DNA of 64,000 nucleotides from Erpobdella octoculata (Eukaryota > Annelida > Clitellata > Hirudinida > Erpobdellidae): positions 24,558,526 through 24,622,525 of the forward strand of contig OZ022246.1 in assembly GCA_963978895.1 (NCBI GenBank), in the 5' to 3' direction. This document shows, one piece after another, positions 26,854 through 39,658 of the stretch; within the stretch, counting starts at the first letter, position 1, and each line of letters begins with the position of its first letter. The position numbers were made by a program, and so were the translations under genes. The notes beneath the pieces were generated by a model. The model saw only the letters and a list, made by a program, of their open reading frames with translations, did not search any database and was not told where the DNA came from.

Positions 26854-28840
26854 TTGAAAACAACTATATAAGACTTTATCATATTAGTGTGCTACATAAA
26901 CAAAGTCATAACTATTATTATTGTTCTTGTTTACTAATAATATATTACATGGAATTAAATGAAAAACTCTCACTTTCCACTAGATCTTTCATCTTCTCAA
27001 CAGTTCTTTCCTCTCGGTTCTTCATCTCTTCGGCCTTTTTTCCAACGTCTTCGATTTCCGACGCCAAGCGTGAAATCTTTCCACGCGATTCCTCAACTTC
27101 TCGTTCTAGCAATTCCTTCTCGGAGGCACATGTTTCGTACATCTCCTTCAGTTTCTTCATCTCTCTCTCCAGCAATTTCACATCCCCTAAATAGAAAAAA
27201 TTTATTTAAATAACGAGTAATATGTTTGTTTTTTTTTATAGCTACCAGCTTTATAGTTTGTTGTGTTTCAGAAGTATTTTAATGAGTTTATAATGTTTTA
27301 ATCTTTTAAACTGTTTTATTTACGTTTTCTAAAATACACCTTAATATTCTTGCATAAACAATTAACTTAAATACTACAATAAAATACCCTTGTATATATA
27401 GAAATAATTACCATAATGTTTATACATTTTCTTCTACAATAATTTCATAAAAAACAACCACGGAGAATAACCATCATTTTCTTCGACAATCCTGCTCCTG
27501 GCTTCCAGCTCGGATTGAGCAAACTTCAACTCCACCAGCAGTTCATCAATCTGATCTTCCTGGTAGCGAATTTTTTCCTTCAACTTTTCCGTCAGCTCCG
27601 AATCGCTGCTTCCTTTTCCGTCTTCAAATGTCTCACTGACGCTGTGATTGTTACTTCGGCATGCACTTCTGTCAGACGAGCTTTTCAAATCCATCACAAG
27701 TCGTGACGGAGAATCGACAAATTTTTCTTCTTTGCGGCTTTGAAATTTGACTGATTTTCTGGTCTGAGATGTGAAATTGTTAAAATTTCTTTGTAAAGTG
27801 ATTTGGCAGAATCTATTATCGTAATGATTATTGTTATTATTATTATCACTGTTGTTATTGTTATTTGGATGAAACTGCAGTTGTGGTGTAATGGATATCT
27901 TCCATACAGGTGCAATATCACTTCTACGCTGAGGAAGTGACGATTATATTTCGCTTGAATGTACCAGAAATATGAACAGTATTTACGTTGCAAACTTTTC
28001 TCCAAATCCCCCTTCAGGAGAGGATCACACGGACATGTACAAATTAATTAATTAAGGCCGAACAACAATAAATTTATAAAATACATTAGTTTAACTTGAA
28101 CGAAAAAGTAACTAAAACCGTTTCTTGTTTTTGAATGGATTCTTCATGATGACCTGCTACTGGAATGGTCATGCACTCATCACCTTTCTTGCTGCTTGGA
28201 AAATATTTTCATAATTAGCAGACCAAAAATACGGCAATTTTGATTTAGATAAGTTTGTGCTGCAAGAAATCAGCAGCATTCACAAAACAAACACCTATTG
28301 AAACATTTTTAATTTATCAAGAGTGGTAATCAATCAATCAAATTTATTTAACATAATGATAACAGTCCTGATACCATGAATTTTTGAGATTGGTAGATGC
28401 ACAGATTTTATCAGCATGTTGGTGTAGAACTGTGTTCAAATCTTTCTGAAGCTGGATGTCTTCTAAGGTCTTTATCAGTAACTTTGTTAAAATGCTAATC
28501 GTGATGAAATTTTTAGTTTAATTATGATGATTTCAAATCAGTTACGAATAAGGTGAATATTTTTCAATTGAAACATTTCAGCTTATTACTTATTGCATCA
28601 AATTCTGTGAACGTCAAATAGCAATCAAGTTAGAAAGAATTTATAAAGTACTTTGTTTGGTCGCTTATTGTCTCACATTCCAATCTATTTTCTACCAAAT
28701 GTTTCAGAGAATGTAAAATCTGAAAAATAAAAATAAATGTTTTAACAATTGAGTCTCCGAATTAATTTATTTACAAGTAATTTGTAATTATAAATTTATT
28801 ATTTTTTTAAACTTACACCATTGAGTGTTGAAGAACTCAT
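21839..28840 (-). CDS. Coiled-coil protein of unknown identity, 772 residues, 14 exons
   Basis: I do not recognise the family. Exons in transcript order: 28840-28817, 28719-28652, 28494-28375, 28191-28119, 27763-27472, 27186-26974, 26439-26374, 26166-26009, 25765-25640, 25130-24533, 24319-24227, 24022-23888, 22476-22399, 22113-21839. They total 2,319 bases and close in phase at every junction. The start ATG encodes MSSSTLNG and is followed by a GTAAGT donor. Residues about 155-350 are rich in heptad-like Glu/Lys/Leu (e.g. LLEREMKKLKEMYE, ARQTIEKLNEELAEKEK), typical of coiled coils. Exon 10 has a run of eight His and a second helix (DLEKYQRDIERLRFQRK), then a Tyr/Ser/Asp-rich stretch. No membrane segment or enzymatic motif is visible. 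An unused acceptor at about 23695 could make an alternative last exon. A centrosomal or cytoskeletal role is only a guess from composition. Confidence 0.8.
25186..25556. repeat. (TAGTAA)n microsatellite with three identical interruptions
   Basis: TAGTAA repeats for about 370 bases. They are interrupted three times, starting at about 25288, 25426 and 25510, by the same block GAGGCACATGTTTCATAAG. It lies in the intron between exons 9 and 10 of the coiled-coil gene. The Asn/Ser and Leu frames over it are artefacts. Confidence 0.9.
26665..26853 (+). mobile_element. Short retroposon (SINE or truncated LINE) with poly-A tail and TSD
   Basis: About 163 bases are followed by a 26-base A run (26828-26853). 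TTGAAAACAACT occurs directly before (26653-26664) and after (26854-26865), a 12-bp target-site duplication. The body starts CAACTCCGCCTTGCATTTGC. I see no coding capacity or clear tRNA promoter boxes. It sits in an intron of the coiled-coil gene, antisense to it. Confidence 0.75.
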
Positions 28841-29890
28841 TTTAATGTCACTCTAGCGAACTCTAGTCGTCTAGTCTAGAAAAAAACTGCTATCAATATC
28901 AAGTTAAAAATAGGTTTTTTTTTATCTCAGCCTGGTAACCTCTGTTTTTTTTAATATTTGATTGCTTAGATATTCCGAAGATTTGTTTGATATTATTTAT
29001 TAATTTATTGCAGGCTTGCAGGACAATGTAAAATATTATAGAAGAAGGTTGTAGTTTAGCTGTGTAGTTGTAGGTTGCTGTCTGTAAAAGTAAGGTAGGT
29101 CGGACGTAGGACTGTAGGTAAATAAACGCGTGACAATTGTTACATTTTTTGAAAGGCTTAAATTACTCTAGCAATACCCTCCTACCGCCAAAACCGACTG
29201 TAAGCTTTCAAAATACCAAAACTCTGGAATATCGAGCAGACACAGACGGCTTTCGTTTCGCCGTTTTCCCTACCACAACACAATGCTTCCTTAGAAACCA
29301 ACTTGGTGCCATGCAGTTATTAAAAGAACCTAGATTTCTTCTGTTGTTGTCAAATAATTTTTTTTAATAAAACTTTACGCATTATAATACAGTGTAGAAA
29401 TTTTTATGGTAATGCTTTTTTCTGTGGTCCCTATTAATGGAGTCTTCTTCTCTTACAACTTCGATGTCAGTGTGACTAACTTGGAATACGAGAAAAGGCA
29501 CAATAACATTCGAACTTTGTGGCAGAGCCAAAAAGGGCAATATAAATTATGTGACTAAATGATTGATTGATAGGGAGTGGGACACAGGCATAAATCTATG
29601 GACACAGGGCTTTGCACTTAATACGCTGCGCAATTACGCAATCGCTCAAATTTAAATCCATCTGAATCCATCTAATTTGCTTCATTTAGCTTCTAATAGA
29701 ATTTTTGTATGTAAATCTAATTTTATTAGATGCCATTATACATTTTTTTATCAAATAAATTTTACCTATTATTCACCTCATACCATATTTATCTGTTAAT
29801 GTTAGTTTTTTTAATTGACGTTCTTCTTATGCTGCGTTTCGAAAAGGCATCTTTAAATGTAAATGTAATTATTTATTGTGGTCAGTTAAA
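28841..29890. other. Divergent promoter region, coiled-coil gene / LOTUS-Tudor gene
   Basis: About 1.05 kb between two opposed start codons. Nothing coding is convincing. Both promoters and 5' UTRs should lie here, but I see no clear core element. Confidence 0.5.
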
Positions 29891-31990
29891 ATGTCCAAAA
29901 GTGTTTATGAAAAATTAAAAGAAGTTAAATGTTATCTTAAAGGGATTCTTTTATCTGAGATCGGTGGTGTGCGAGTAGAAACTCTTTTATCACAATACGA
30001 AGAGATCTACTCTGAGCCACTGGACTACGCGTCATTGGGTTTCAATTCACTTTATAATTTTTTAAAATCTCTTCCCGATGTTTGTCAAGTTGATTCAACC
30101 GCCGATGGTTTAACAAGAGTTTTTGGTGTAGGAGTGAACGAGATGAATATCACAGCCAAGAAATCGTTTTCGGGGCAAGGCAAGGACCTGCCCGAGATGG
30201 TCCATGTACGAAATATACCAGAAGACGCCACTCGTGAAAGCCTGCTTTCACACCTGTGGCAATATTCTATTGAAAGTCTGAGGTTATTTCCATCAACAAA
30301 TTCACAGATAGGATCATTTTTGCTGAGTAGATCAGAAATCGGACAACTGCTACAGGATAAATCTGTTAGGATGTTTAGAGGTTCTTTTCTCAAGTTCATT
30401 TATCCAGTTGCTAAAAAACCATTTTTCAACGTGGGCACAGTTGAGCATCGCAGCAGTTATGGTACTGGTCACGGTGGCTGTACTGCCGATTCCAATGGCT
30501 ACTCTGCAAACTCTGGTTATAAAATTAACCGAAATATTAATACTCTTGATCAAAATTCCGGAGCTTACAGCGGTTTCGCAATTGATCGGCACAATCACGC
30601 TCTAGATAGCAATGGTTACGCTGCTAGACAAACTGGCTACGCCACTCGACAAAATAATTACAATACTGGTAGCAATGGTTACAGTCCTGATCGAAATGGT
30701 TTTGCAGTTAGTCACAGGAATTTTGTCAAACCAGACATTGCACTTTCGACTAGACATCTTGAAGTCAATGCACCCAGATCGCCAAGAACAGGTCAAGATC
30801 CTTGCCAAAAACACAAATCTACTCCTAACAGCCCTAATTCGTCTTATGCTCAAGATTTTATTTATAACAACGAGCGGGTTAATCTTAGTTCATGCAGTGA
30901 TTCAAACTCAAAAATATGTACATTTCCAGAAATTTCTCCCGAGGCGGGTATCGCCGGTTTTACTAAACGATCACAACAACAGGGATCTCTAACGGAGTTA
31001 AACGATTCTTCAGAAAGCTTTGCCGAAAAATCCCTACCGGACGTTTCCACTCGGAGTGCACACCACGAAGATAGCTGTCAGTCCGAGATGTTCATCGTTT
31101 ACGTCGAGAGTCTTCCAAAGTCGGTCAAATTGGACGACGTCGTTGATGTCTTTAAAAACTACGGAGACTTCAAAGCGAAAATAAGTCACGAAGAGATGTT
31201 AGATTCGGATGATGAAGAAGAGATTATCTGCTACTGCATGTTGAAATTTTATTCGCTCGATAGCGCTGCGAGTCTGTACAGAGAGACTAACGTTTTAAAG
31301 GTTTTGGGCAAACCTGTTAGACTGGATTTCACTAAAATTCTATATCATCTCAAAAAGCTGGCAGACTATGAAAATTTAAATGTGACTTTGGACATTAACA
31401 CAAAAGCAAGAGTTGTTAATCTACCGGAAAGAGAACCAGTCCCAGAAAAGAAATTGCCTATAGCGATGGAGAGATGCACTCTCAACTCCGTGTACAAAGA
31501 CGTCTTTCCCGGCAAGAGTATCGAGACCGGGTGTCATTCGCCGTCGTCCGACATAGAGCTGTATCTCACTCACGTCGAAGAGAGCCAACCGGAATATTTC
31601 TGGGGCGTGACGGACCTGTATAATCCGAACGTCGGCAAGGTCCTGGACATCGGCCTCTTGGAATCTCAATTCAGACCGTACGATTTCAAAGCTGGCCGTG
31701 CTGTGATTCTACACGAGGACGGCTACTACTGCAGGGTGTGGGTGAAATCCATCCAGACCAGCACCTGCGAACTTTTTTTCATCGACTTCGGGAACACGGA
31801 GACTGCACCCGTCGACCGGCTTCTCACGCCCCCCGACGAAGTCTGGGATCTCCTGCCAATAGCCAAACCCTTCAGGCTAGAAGGTCAAGAGTGCAAGGAC
31901 CTGACTGGTTGGCTCAACATCCAGCAGCATTGCCGCTTCGAGAGGCTTGAGGGGCACATACTAGTCGTTTCTGATTTAAAAGAAATTTGA
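29891..31990 (+). CDS. LOTUS-RRM-RRM-Tudor protein, single exon, 699 residues
   Basis: LOTUS plus Tudor proteins (TDRD5, TDRD7, Tejas) act in germ granules and piRNA-linked RNA control; extended Tudor domains bind dimethyl-arginine ligands. The ATG at 29891 opens the LOTUS-like domain (residues ~4-82, e.g. LKGILLSEIGGVRVETLL, FNSLYNFLKSLPDV). An RRM-like fold follows (~101-180, starting MVHVRNIPEDATRESLL). A Tyr/Asn/Gly-rich segment (~190-280) repeats NGY, TGY and NGF motifs. A second RRM-like region (~400-485, FIVYVESLPKSVKLDDV, with an acidic DSDDEEE loop) precedes the Tudor domain (~550-690), whose core is YYCRVWVKS ... CELFFIDFGNTETAPVDRL. There are no introns in 2.1 kb, unlike every neighbour, which suggests a retrocopy origin or intron loss. 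It ends soon after the Tudor core. No named one-to-one ortholog is recognised. Confidence 0.85.
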   Translation: MSKSVYEKLKEVKCYLKGILLSEIGGVRVETLLSQYEEIYSEPLDYASLGFNSLYNFLKSLPDVCQVDSTADGLTRVFGVGVNEMNITAKKSFSGQGKDLPEMVHVRNIPEDATRESLLSHLWQYSIESLRLFPSTNSQIGSFLLSRSEIGQLLQDKSVRMFRGSFLKFIYPVAKKPFFNVGTVEHRSSYGTGHGGCTADSNGYSANSGYKINRNINTLDQNSGAYSGFAIDRHNHALDSNGYAARQTGYATRQNNYNTGSNGYSPDRNGFAVSHRNFVKPDIALSTRHLEVNAPRSPRTGQDPCQKHKSTPNSPNSSYAQDFIYNNERVNLSSCSDSNSKICTFPEISPEAGIAGFTKRSQQQGSLTELNDSSESFAEKSLPDVSTRSAHHEDSCQSEMFIVYVESLPKSVKLDDVVDVFKNYGDFKAKISHEEMLDSDDEEEIICYCMLKFYSLDSAASLYRETNVLKVLGKPVRLDFTKILYHLKKLADYENLNVTLDINTKARVVNLPEREPVPEKKLPIAMERCTLNSVYKDVFPGKSIETGCHSPSSDIELYLTHVEESQPEYFWGVTDLYNPNVGKVLDIGLLESQFRPYDFKAGRAVILHEDGYYCRVWVKSIQTSTCELFFIDFGNTETAPVDRLLTPPDEVWDLLPIAKPFRLEGQECKDLTGWLNIQQHCRFERLEGHILVVSDLKEI

Positions 31991-33202
31991 ACTGTAATCT
32001 TAGAATCTCATATTTGCTTTTGTTTAATTTGTCTGTGGTTTTTATGGTAATTATATATATTTTATTTGCTAGAGACTTGAATCATTGTTTTAGTTAATAC
32101 AATCTTAAGCAATGCTTTGGTTAAATTGGGTCAGAGAGGTTGGGTTTCGACATATGTTGGTTGTTTTGTGTTACACAGCGTCTTTTATTTTATGTTGTTT
32201 TCAAGTTAAAGGATACGTTCTTGGTGTACATTATCCATATCGTTTTATTTTTTTTTAAGTAACTTTTGTTTTGTTTTAAAGCAAGCTGTCCGATATTGTT
32301 TCTGGCTAGTAAACGCAATGGCTTTCATTCTGAAAACACATTTTTGCTGCTCGATCGTAATACTGTCTTTTTGTCTACTGGCGTTTGCGTGGGAGATAAG
32401 AGAGGGTCGTTCGGTTGGTAAACCCTACAAATCTTAACAATAACAAGTGAAAGTTAATTTCAAAAATTAAAAACATGCTTTTTAGATGAAAATGTTCATA
32501 GCCGTAAAAATATCACCCCGGTGAATATTAAACAAAAGATGTTTATAGTGACTATGACAATGAAAATGTTTATCCCCATTTCATATGCTTCTTTAATTTA
32601 CTTTTTAGTAATGTTTGACCCTAAGTTTTTGTTTATAGTGACTATGATGATGAAAATGTTTAATTTATTTTTTAAGTTTTGCCCCTTAAATTTTATTTTT
32701 GTTTAATTAAACTATATATTTTTTTGAAGTGGGCGAAATTTATAATGATCTTCAAAACGTCCGCTAACATCCCATGGACATCCGGACAAGTGAAAGTTAA
32801 TAAAAGCATGTACAAATAAGACTCGGGGACACGAACACTGGTTTTTAATTGCATGGGTATTTATTTAATTGGGTCAAGATATTGCAAACAAACTGTCACG
32901 TTGCTTGAATCTGATAACTTTAAAAATGGTCTGATGTCATGGAAAATGTAATTCATTTTACATACCAAAGAAGGACGATAGAAAATAGATGAATTTAAAA
33001 CAAATCGCTAAGACGACCACAAAATTTGGTTCCGTGCAACTGCGACGGACCTAGGTATAAAGTTAATTCGTCGAAACATGCTAAGTAAATAAATATAAAA
33101 AATAGTGTTAAAAAGTATCATCAGTCTATGCAATTTTCTGTTTCTAAAAAAAAAATGAGCGATGAACACAGGATGTCGTTGAACTGATGTTTTTCGTTTA
33201 TA
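31991..33202. other. Convergent intergenic region, LOTUS-Tudor gene / PARN
   Basis: No coding exon seen. A plus-strand AATAAA at 32799 could serve the LOTUS-Tudor gene. A short direct repeat (TTTATAGTGACTATGAnnATGAAAATGTTTA) occurs at about 32539 and 32631. Confidence 0.45.
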
Positions 33203-36200
33203 TCAATCCCAATCTGGAATTTCAAATGAGACAGAATGTTGTTTGATCTCTGAAAAAAAAAAAAACCATTCGTAACTTTAGCAACAAGCGAACTTTTTCT
33301 GAGGTGTCAAAAACATGCATGGAAAAGTTTGAACCCATTTATGGTAAGTTGATACCGAGAGAATTTACTCAGCGATATGATCATATGTGATGCTTACTAG
33401 AGAAGACAACGATATTAAGTGTAAAAACAAAAGAACGGCAACACACGCACATATGAACAACGATACATGCAAACAAATAGCAATGCATACATAAAAACAA
33501 CACTGAATACAAATAAATAAATAATTATCTATGTATCAACAACAACAACAACAACAACCTTCTTCAATGGCCTCCTTCCCCTCTCCAATACCTGTCTCGG
33601 GCTTCTTCACTATTGGCTTCAATTTCTTTTTACTGTTGCTCTTCTTACTGTTTGAAAGGCAATTTGCATGCATATATCATGTATATTAACATGGGTTTAA
33701 ACAAAAAATTAATGTGCTAAGTCTTTATATAATTAGATATTAACGAGAAACTAAATAGCCTAATAGTGACATGTCAGTGTTGCATCTTATGTTAGTTTAT
33801 TCATATAAATACGATAGCGATCGGATACATCTTACATCTAGCACAATCATACAATCCATAAAATTTCATAATATCAATCACACGATAATGGTGAAATAAA
33901 ATAATATGTCTAAAGATACCATTTTTATACAAAATATTCATAAAAAATGTAAGCCATTATATTATGACCCATTGCTGGCTCCGAACCCTACAAAATAGTT
34001 TGAAATGCATGGGCTTGCGGATGATCACCAGAGCCAAACATTGCAGTTGAAACACGCCTCAACTACCAAAGTCAACGAGCATGGAAACATGACAACCAAC
34101 CTAGCGAATTTCTCGGCAGTGGTAGCAGCACCAGGGTGCTTCCTCTTCAAACTCTGGTGGCCTTCCCTGGTTGCCGGTTTACCGGCAGGTAACGTCTTCA
34201 CGGTCTTGGAGTGGAGCCACTCCGAGTAGGACTGCAGTCGAAACCAGTGGTTTTTCTCGGAGGAAAGAAGATTCTTTTTAACTGAAATCAGTTTCGGGCG
34301 TGAGATTTTGCGTTTGTTCTGAAAATTAAAATAAAGGAAACGATCGAGCGCGCATACCGGCACCGGAGTTCTCCCGGTTGGACATGCAGACGAAGGCAGA
34401 CGTGTCGTCGATGAACTTCACGTAAATGTTTCCTTTCGTGGAAAGAAAAAAATAAAAATAAACACAAATAATAAACAGTGATACAACATAGAAAGATGGA
34501 GAAATAAAAAAAAATGGCTACCATAGGGAGAGAAGAGATTCTGTAAGTCAACCCTTTTCTTGTTCTTCAGGAATTGTATGTGGAACATGTGATCCCTCGA
34601 TAGCGGCACTTGAGAATATAAGAAAAAATAAATTCAAATAAATTAATTGAATTGTTTAATAGCGAAAAATAATTGATTAAATTTAAAAATGCAGATATCA
34701 TTAAGACTATCGCAGAGAAGGCCAACTTACAATCGTTTCCTCCCAGATTGATGTAAGGTACATCAAAGATTTTCATGAGAAACAATCTTGAAATAAAAAA
34801 AAATAATAAACTAAAAACTATTATATGTACATTGATGAAAAATATAAATAAATATTCATGTATGTAATAAAACAAACAAAAGTCTCTTCGATCGCAAGCT
34901 TTAAGTTTCAATCCGTTAAGCGAGAAAACGGATGATGACGACTTACTTGTTTTCAAAATGCTTGACTTTCTCTTCAACGGACACCTGTTTCTCGATCGTA
35001 CCTGCGAAAGTATTTATAAAGTAATAAAAATGACCCAAACAGCATACAACTGACCGAACAAAACATATACCCTGACCCAGTTCTGAAAGTAACTATTATT
35101 CACCAATGTATTTGAACTGACCTAAATAAGAAGTCATATGAAGGAAACATATACCCTGACTCAGTTTTGAAAGTAACTATTATTCGCTAACGTATTTGAA
35201 CTGACCTAAATAAGAGGTAATGTGGAGGAAACATATACCCTGACTCAGTTTTGAAAGTAACTATTATTCGCTAACGTATTTGAACTGACTTAAATAAGAG
35301 GTCATATGGAGGAAACAGAGTCCAGTGACGTATGCATCGAAAGCTGCATTGTGGTAGCACTCCTGCTGTTTGTAGTCGGAAAACCCGGCCGGTATGACTG
35401 GAATTTAAAAACAATTCAAAGCAAACCGTAAAAATTCAATTCGCACGCTTAAAAACTCAACCGTAACAGTCACTTACAGTGATGCAACATTGCCAAACAT
35501 GAATCACCACAATGTAAAAAATATCAGTCGTGGTATCGTCTTGACGACCGTTGAAACAGAAACACGCTCTTAAATAATTTAAAATTACTTTCACAAACCA
35601 ACCCACCGACGCCAAACTCCGGAATCTTCTTGTTCTTCTTCAGGTCGCCGTAGAGATTCTGAAGGTTCATATTGGCAGTGATGTCCTAATGAGAGGAGAA
35701 GAAAAATCATATTCAAGGAAATTAATTTTTTTTTTTTTTATTTAAATTTATATAAAATGATTAATCATTCAAGTCCACAATTTAGCAATTCAAAACAACC
35801 TTGAAAGGGACAGCAGAAGCCATGTGTTTGGTGTCAAGTACTCTACAAATTAAGTTACATGAATATTAAATTAATAATAGGAGTGTTCCCTGGGGATTTT
35901 TAAAGTTGTTATCACTGTTTCTCTCTCGCTTTTTCTCTAGTCATAACCTTAATGTTAGCGTATGCCTTATAGTTGGGGTACAGAGTCGAAACCTTATATC
36001 CTATTGGAACAACCTCTTTGCCAAATTTTGTTAGATTAGATTGCTCCAGCAGTTCAATGGTGATAAGCTAACAAACAAACAAACAGACAAACACACAATA
36101 CCTTTTATAAATAATAATTTACAAAAACATGACAACGACCAACTGGACGACTAACCTTGGGAAAATAAAATGAGATAACTCCTTGAAAGAACCATAGCTC

Positions 36201-36538
36201 TGAAACATTAAATTATTGTAAACAAAAATTCTTCTTTTAAATCACCTACTTACAATGAAGAGGGTGTTTAAAAACAACAATAAAAAAAAGTTGAAATAAA
36301 AATAGAAAACAATTAAAAATAATAAATTTAAAAGATTAAATTAAAAAAAATAAAAATAAGCTGGATAGCTTACTTCGGGTAGAGTGGACCAGAACTGGCT
36401 AACTGTGTGCATAAGGTCAAGAAGCATGTTGTGACCTATGAGCAACTTTTTCTGATCAGAACATTTTAATAGTAATTAATGAATAGTCATTTAAACATTT
36501 TATTTGATTAAAAACAAAAATAAAACTTAATGAAAACA

Positions 36539-36578
<40 letters not shown>

Positions 36579-36776
36579 ATTATTACTATTATTATATGCC
36601 CATCTCTACTTTAGGCGGAACAAAGAAATTGAAAAATACAAAGAGTCTCTCACTGATTGGTGCAGAAGTTTTATAATTCTCGTAAAACCGAGAATTTTTT
36701 GGAGTTCTTCCTGTGGACGAAAATTTTAATGAGTTTTGCATCGCATTAAAAGAACTTATTAACTCGTTCATTAAAT

Positions 36777-36813
<37 letters not shown>

Positions 36814-39658
36814 ACATCCCTGCTTCAAAGTTGCCATCACATTCATGACCATCAGCAGGACAGCACTACTATCATCAACTACTACTATTATCATCATCAA
36901 CATTAAGATCATTATTGCAAACTAACTGACCAGCTCACTAGAATGCTTTTTCATTTCCAATTCCTTCCTGTGTTCGCAATTCTCCACGAAGGTCACCTTG
37001 AGCACGGGCCAAGATTTGTTTTCTGAGATCGTTTCTAAAAATAACTGGTCGGAAAACCTGCAGTGATGTGCCCGTTAAAACCGTTATATATAACCGGACT
37101 GCAAACCAACGATAAATAACACTGTTTAAATAACACTAGCAAACGTAATAATCAAGTTCTGCAGAAATATATCACCAAATAAGTCAAAATAGGGATTATT
37201 AGATTATTTCCATAACAAAATACTTAAAGAAATGAAAACAAAATAAAAATAAACAAGCAAAAATTTAATTGAAAATCAATGCTACCGTTTCGTATTTAAT
37301 TAATTTTAGACCACCTACTTGAGAGTCAGCTGTTCGTAAAGCAGCTTCCTGGTGAACGAACTGCATGGCTCCAATGTTATGGAAGCAATCTCTTTCGTCG
37401 ATAATGTTGCTTGAACATGTTTTCTGAATAATAAATGATAATTAATGAAGAAAGCACATGAAAAACAATATTTGGTTGTGTTAAAGCAAACCTAATAATA
37501 ATAATTTATTGCTCAATAGTTATAATGTATTACTAATGCTCTGCCAAACAGTCCACTATAATGCTAATAAATCATTCTTTCTCATTATTAAAACATGAAT
37601 AAATTAACATACATTAATTACCACCTTCAGATATCGTTATATATAACAAAGATAAAACAGAGTTGAGCACTGTTAAAAAACAAAGTGAAAGAAAAATCTC
37701 GCTAACATTTGCCTATCGACAAAAGCCTGCTGGTTGAGTGGTACGTTAGTGGGGGGAGAGTTGTTGTGGTTTTGGTTGTCCGGGTGGGACTCCTGGTCCT
37801 GCTTGACGTGTTTGGTCAGCAGTGCGTCATGTAGTTTTTTCTCGTTCTCCACGGACAGGTAGGACACACCTGTACGAGAGAGTTAATAAACGTAATTATA
37901 ATATATTATCACCTTTTAATGAATTACATAGCATATGTGCGGTGCAGTGCAATCTATTAATATATATATATATAAAAAATCAGTAGTAATTCATAATAAA
38001 GTTAATCTGATTAAAAACAAAACTTTTATTTACAATTATAAATCGATACCGGAAGTCAAGAAAATTGCATAGTAAATAATAACTTAAAAAATATTTGTTA
38101 TGCAAATGACCTTGAGTGATGACCTTTCCAAAATCTATGCCCTGTGAAACGATGAACTCAAGGCTGGAATTCTAAAGAAGATTTTTAAAAAATCATTTTT
38201 ATAAATTTTAAGTTTAAAATTAATGAAAACTCATTCAAAACGACCATCGATATTTATGGATATCGTGACACAACGATAACAAAATCTTTAACATCATGAA
38301 GAGAGGCAAGCAACCAATCAAATTATTTTGGAATAATTTATAATAAGAAAAATTATTGATAACATTTGTAATAAAATAAAATAATTTATAAATAAAATGC
38401 AAAACAATAACAATAATACCTTCTTGTAAAGAATAATGATCAAATTAATTTCAATTTAACAAAATATATACAGAAAGCATATGAGACTTCAAATGCTTAA
38501 AAAAATATTAATAAAAAATGTTCACCTGACACGAGAAAGTGACATCGGGTACTAGCTTGGACGAACGTGGAAATACATAAAAGTTGAATGACCTGGCTTC
38601 ATAACTGCTCAAAAAATTAAAATGATCGCATATTAAATATCTGTCTGCTACTTTTAGTTTTTATCACTGATTTGTGCTTGTTTATAATTATTATAATTAT
38701 AATAAATAACTTCAATGAAATTATTTAATAATGTTATTAATTATTAAAATTACTTAAGCATAACTGATTAAAACAATTTTGTCGATGAATTTGAACTCAC
38801 CTGCCATTAGATATTTTTTTCCAAGCGCACAAGCCAAACTGAACGACCAAGTAATCTGAAGCTGGCTGAAATCAGAGCGGAATGAAAATATTTAAAAAAA
38901 TACTGTCGCAAATTTTGAAACAACATGCTAGAAAATGTCGGCTTAAAAAACAAGTAATCCAATAAATCATAAATTAATTCAACTCACTTTGATTAATTTG
39001 TGATATCTTTCCTCCGGAGTATCAAAGCTCGTTATGTAATCATGACTCCCATCATCCAGACCTAGACAACATTTGAAAGAATAAAAGATTAGCCAAACCC
39101 ACATTCATTAAAAAGTGGTTATACATACTTTCATTTCAATGCAAAAAGACAAGCTATGTTTTGTTTTAAAACAAGTTCTGTTTTAATCAAGTAATTAAAC
39201 ATGAGTTTATTTATATTTTAGTATGGTTTAAATTATTTTTCTGAATTATATAAAAGTTTATTAAATAACTTTTCACCACATAGCTCTTTCTTATCTTATA
39301 TTCTTAAGTAAAAGCTAAAACGATGACTAGACTATAGACTATATACCACTGTACTAAAAAAATTGAGTAAAACTGAAACTATAGTAGTAAATACACTACA
39401 CCTGTGAATTCTGTATCAAATGTTAAAAAAGTTGCCTCGTGGATAGCCTCGGAGATGAATGCAAAATTTTCCTCAAAATCTGAAAATAAAATCCGTTTTA
39501 TGCTGCCACAAGCAAATTTAATATATAATTTTTTAGCAGTTAGTTCCAAGTCATGTCAATGAATGAATACAACATGACGACATTAATTGATTAATTAAAA
39601 AAACAAATCACTGAAACTGAAATCACTGAAATCACCCACTTTCACGGGTTATATCCAT
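33203..39658 (-). CDS. PARN: Poly(A)-specific ribonuclease PARN
   Basis: PARN is a DEDD-family deadenylase that trims poly(A) tails and matures small RNAs. Twenty-one exons in transcript order: 39658-39640, 39479-39402, 39061-38988, 38865-38801, 38604-38526, 38171-38111, 37869-37713, 37423-37319, 37057-36931, 36451-36374, 36199-36156, 35842-35800, 35685-35607, 35397-35290, 35001-34947, 34786-34731, 34608-34522, 34432-34358, 34281-34101, 33647-33559, 33249-33203. They total 568 residues plus stop with all phases agreeing (human 639). The active site is intact: D28 and E30 (TFDTEF), Asp ~267 (GHNMLLDLMHT), His ~352 and Asp ~357 (HNAAFDAYVTG). An R3H-like region (LEPCSSFTRKLLYEQL) and C-terminal RRM (LFLMKIFDVPYINL; KFIDDTSAFV) follow the family order. 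The end SFEIPDWD mirrors the human SFEVPDTW-type tail. Exon 7 may use a GC donor (AG then GCAAAT) or a GT six bases on. The exon 18 donor could be at 34358 or 34364. Confidence 0.93.
35062..35316. repeat. Three ~85-bp tandem copies spanning the PARN exon 14 donor
   Basis: Copies start at about 35062, 35147 and 35232. Each contains the PARN exon 14 tail and donor in complement (TGAACTGACYTAAATAAGA). Only the copy nearest the exon is joined to complete coding sequence, so the other two are intronic donor decoys. Confidence 0.85.
36537..36811. repeat. (ATT)n and (AT)n microsatellites in PARN intron 9
   Basis: A run of ATT (about 36541-36576) and one of AT (about 36781-36811) flank unremarkable AT-rich intron sequence. 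Confidence 0.8.
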
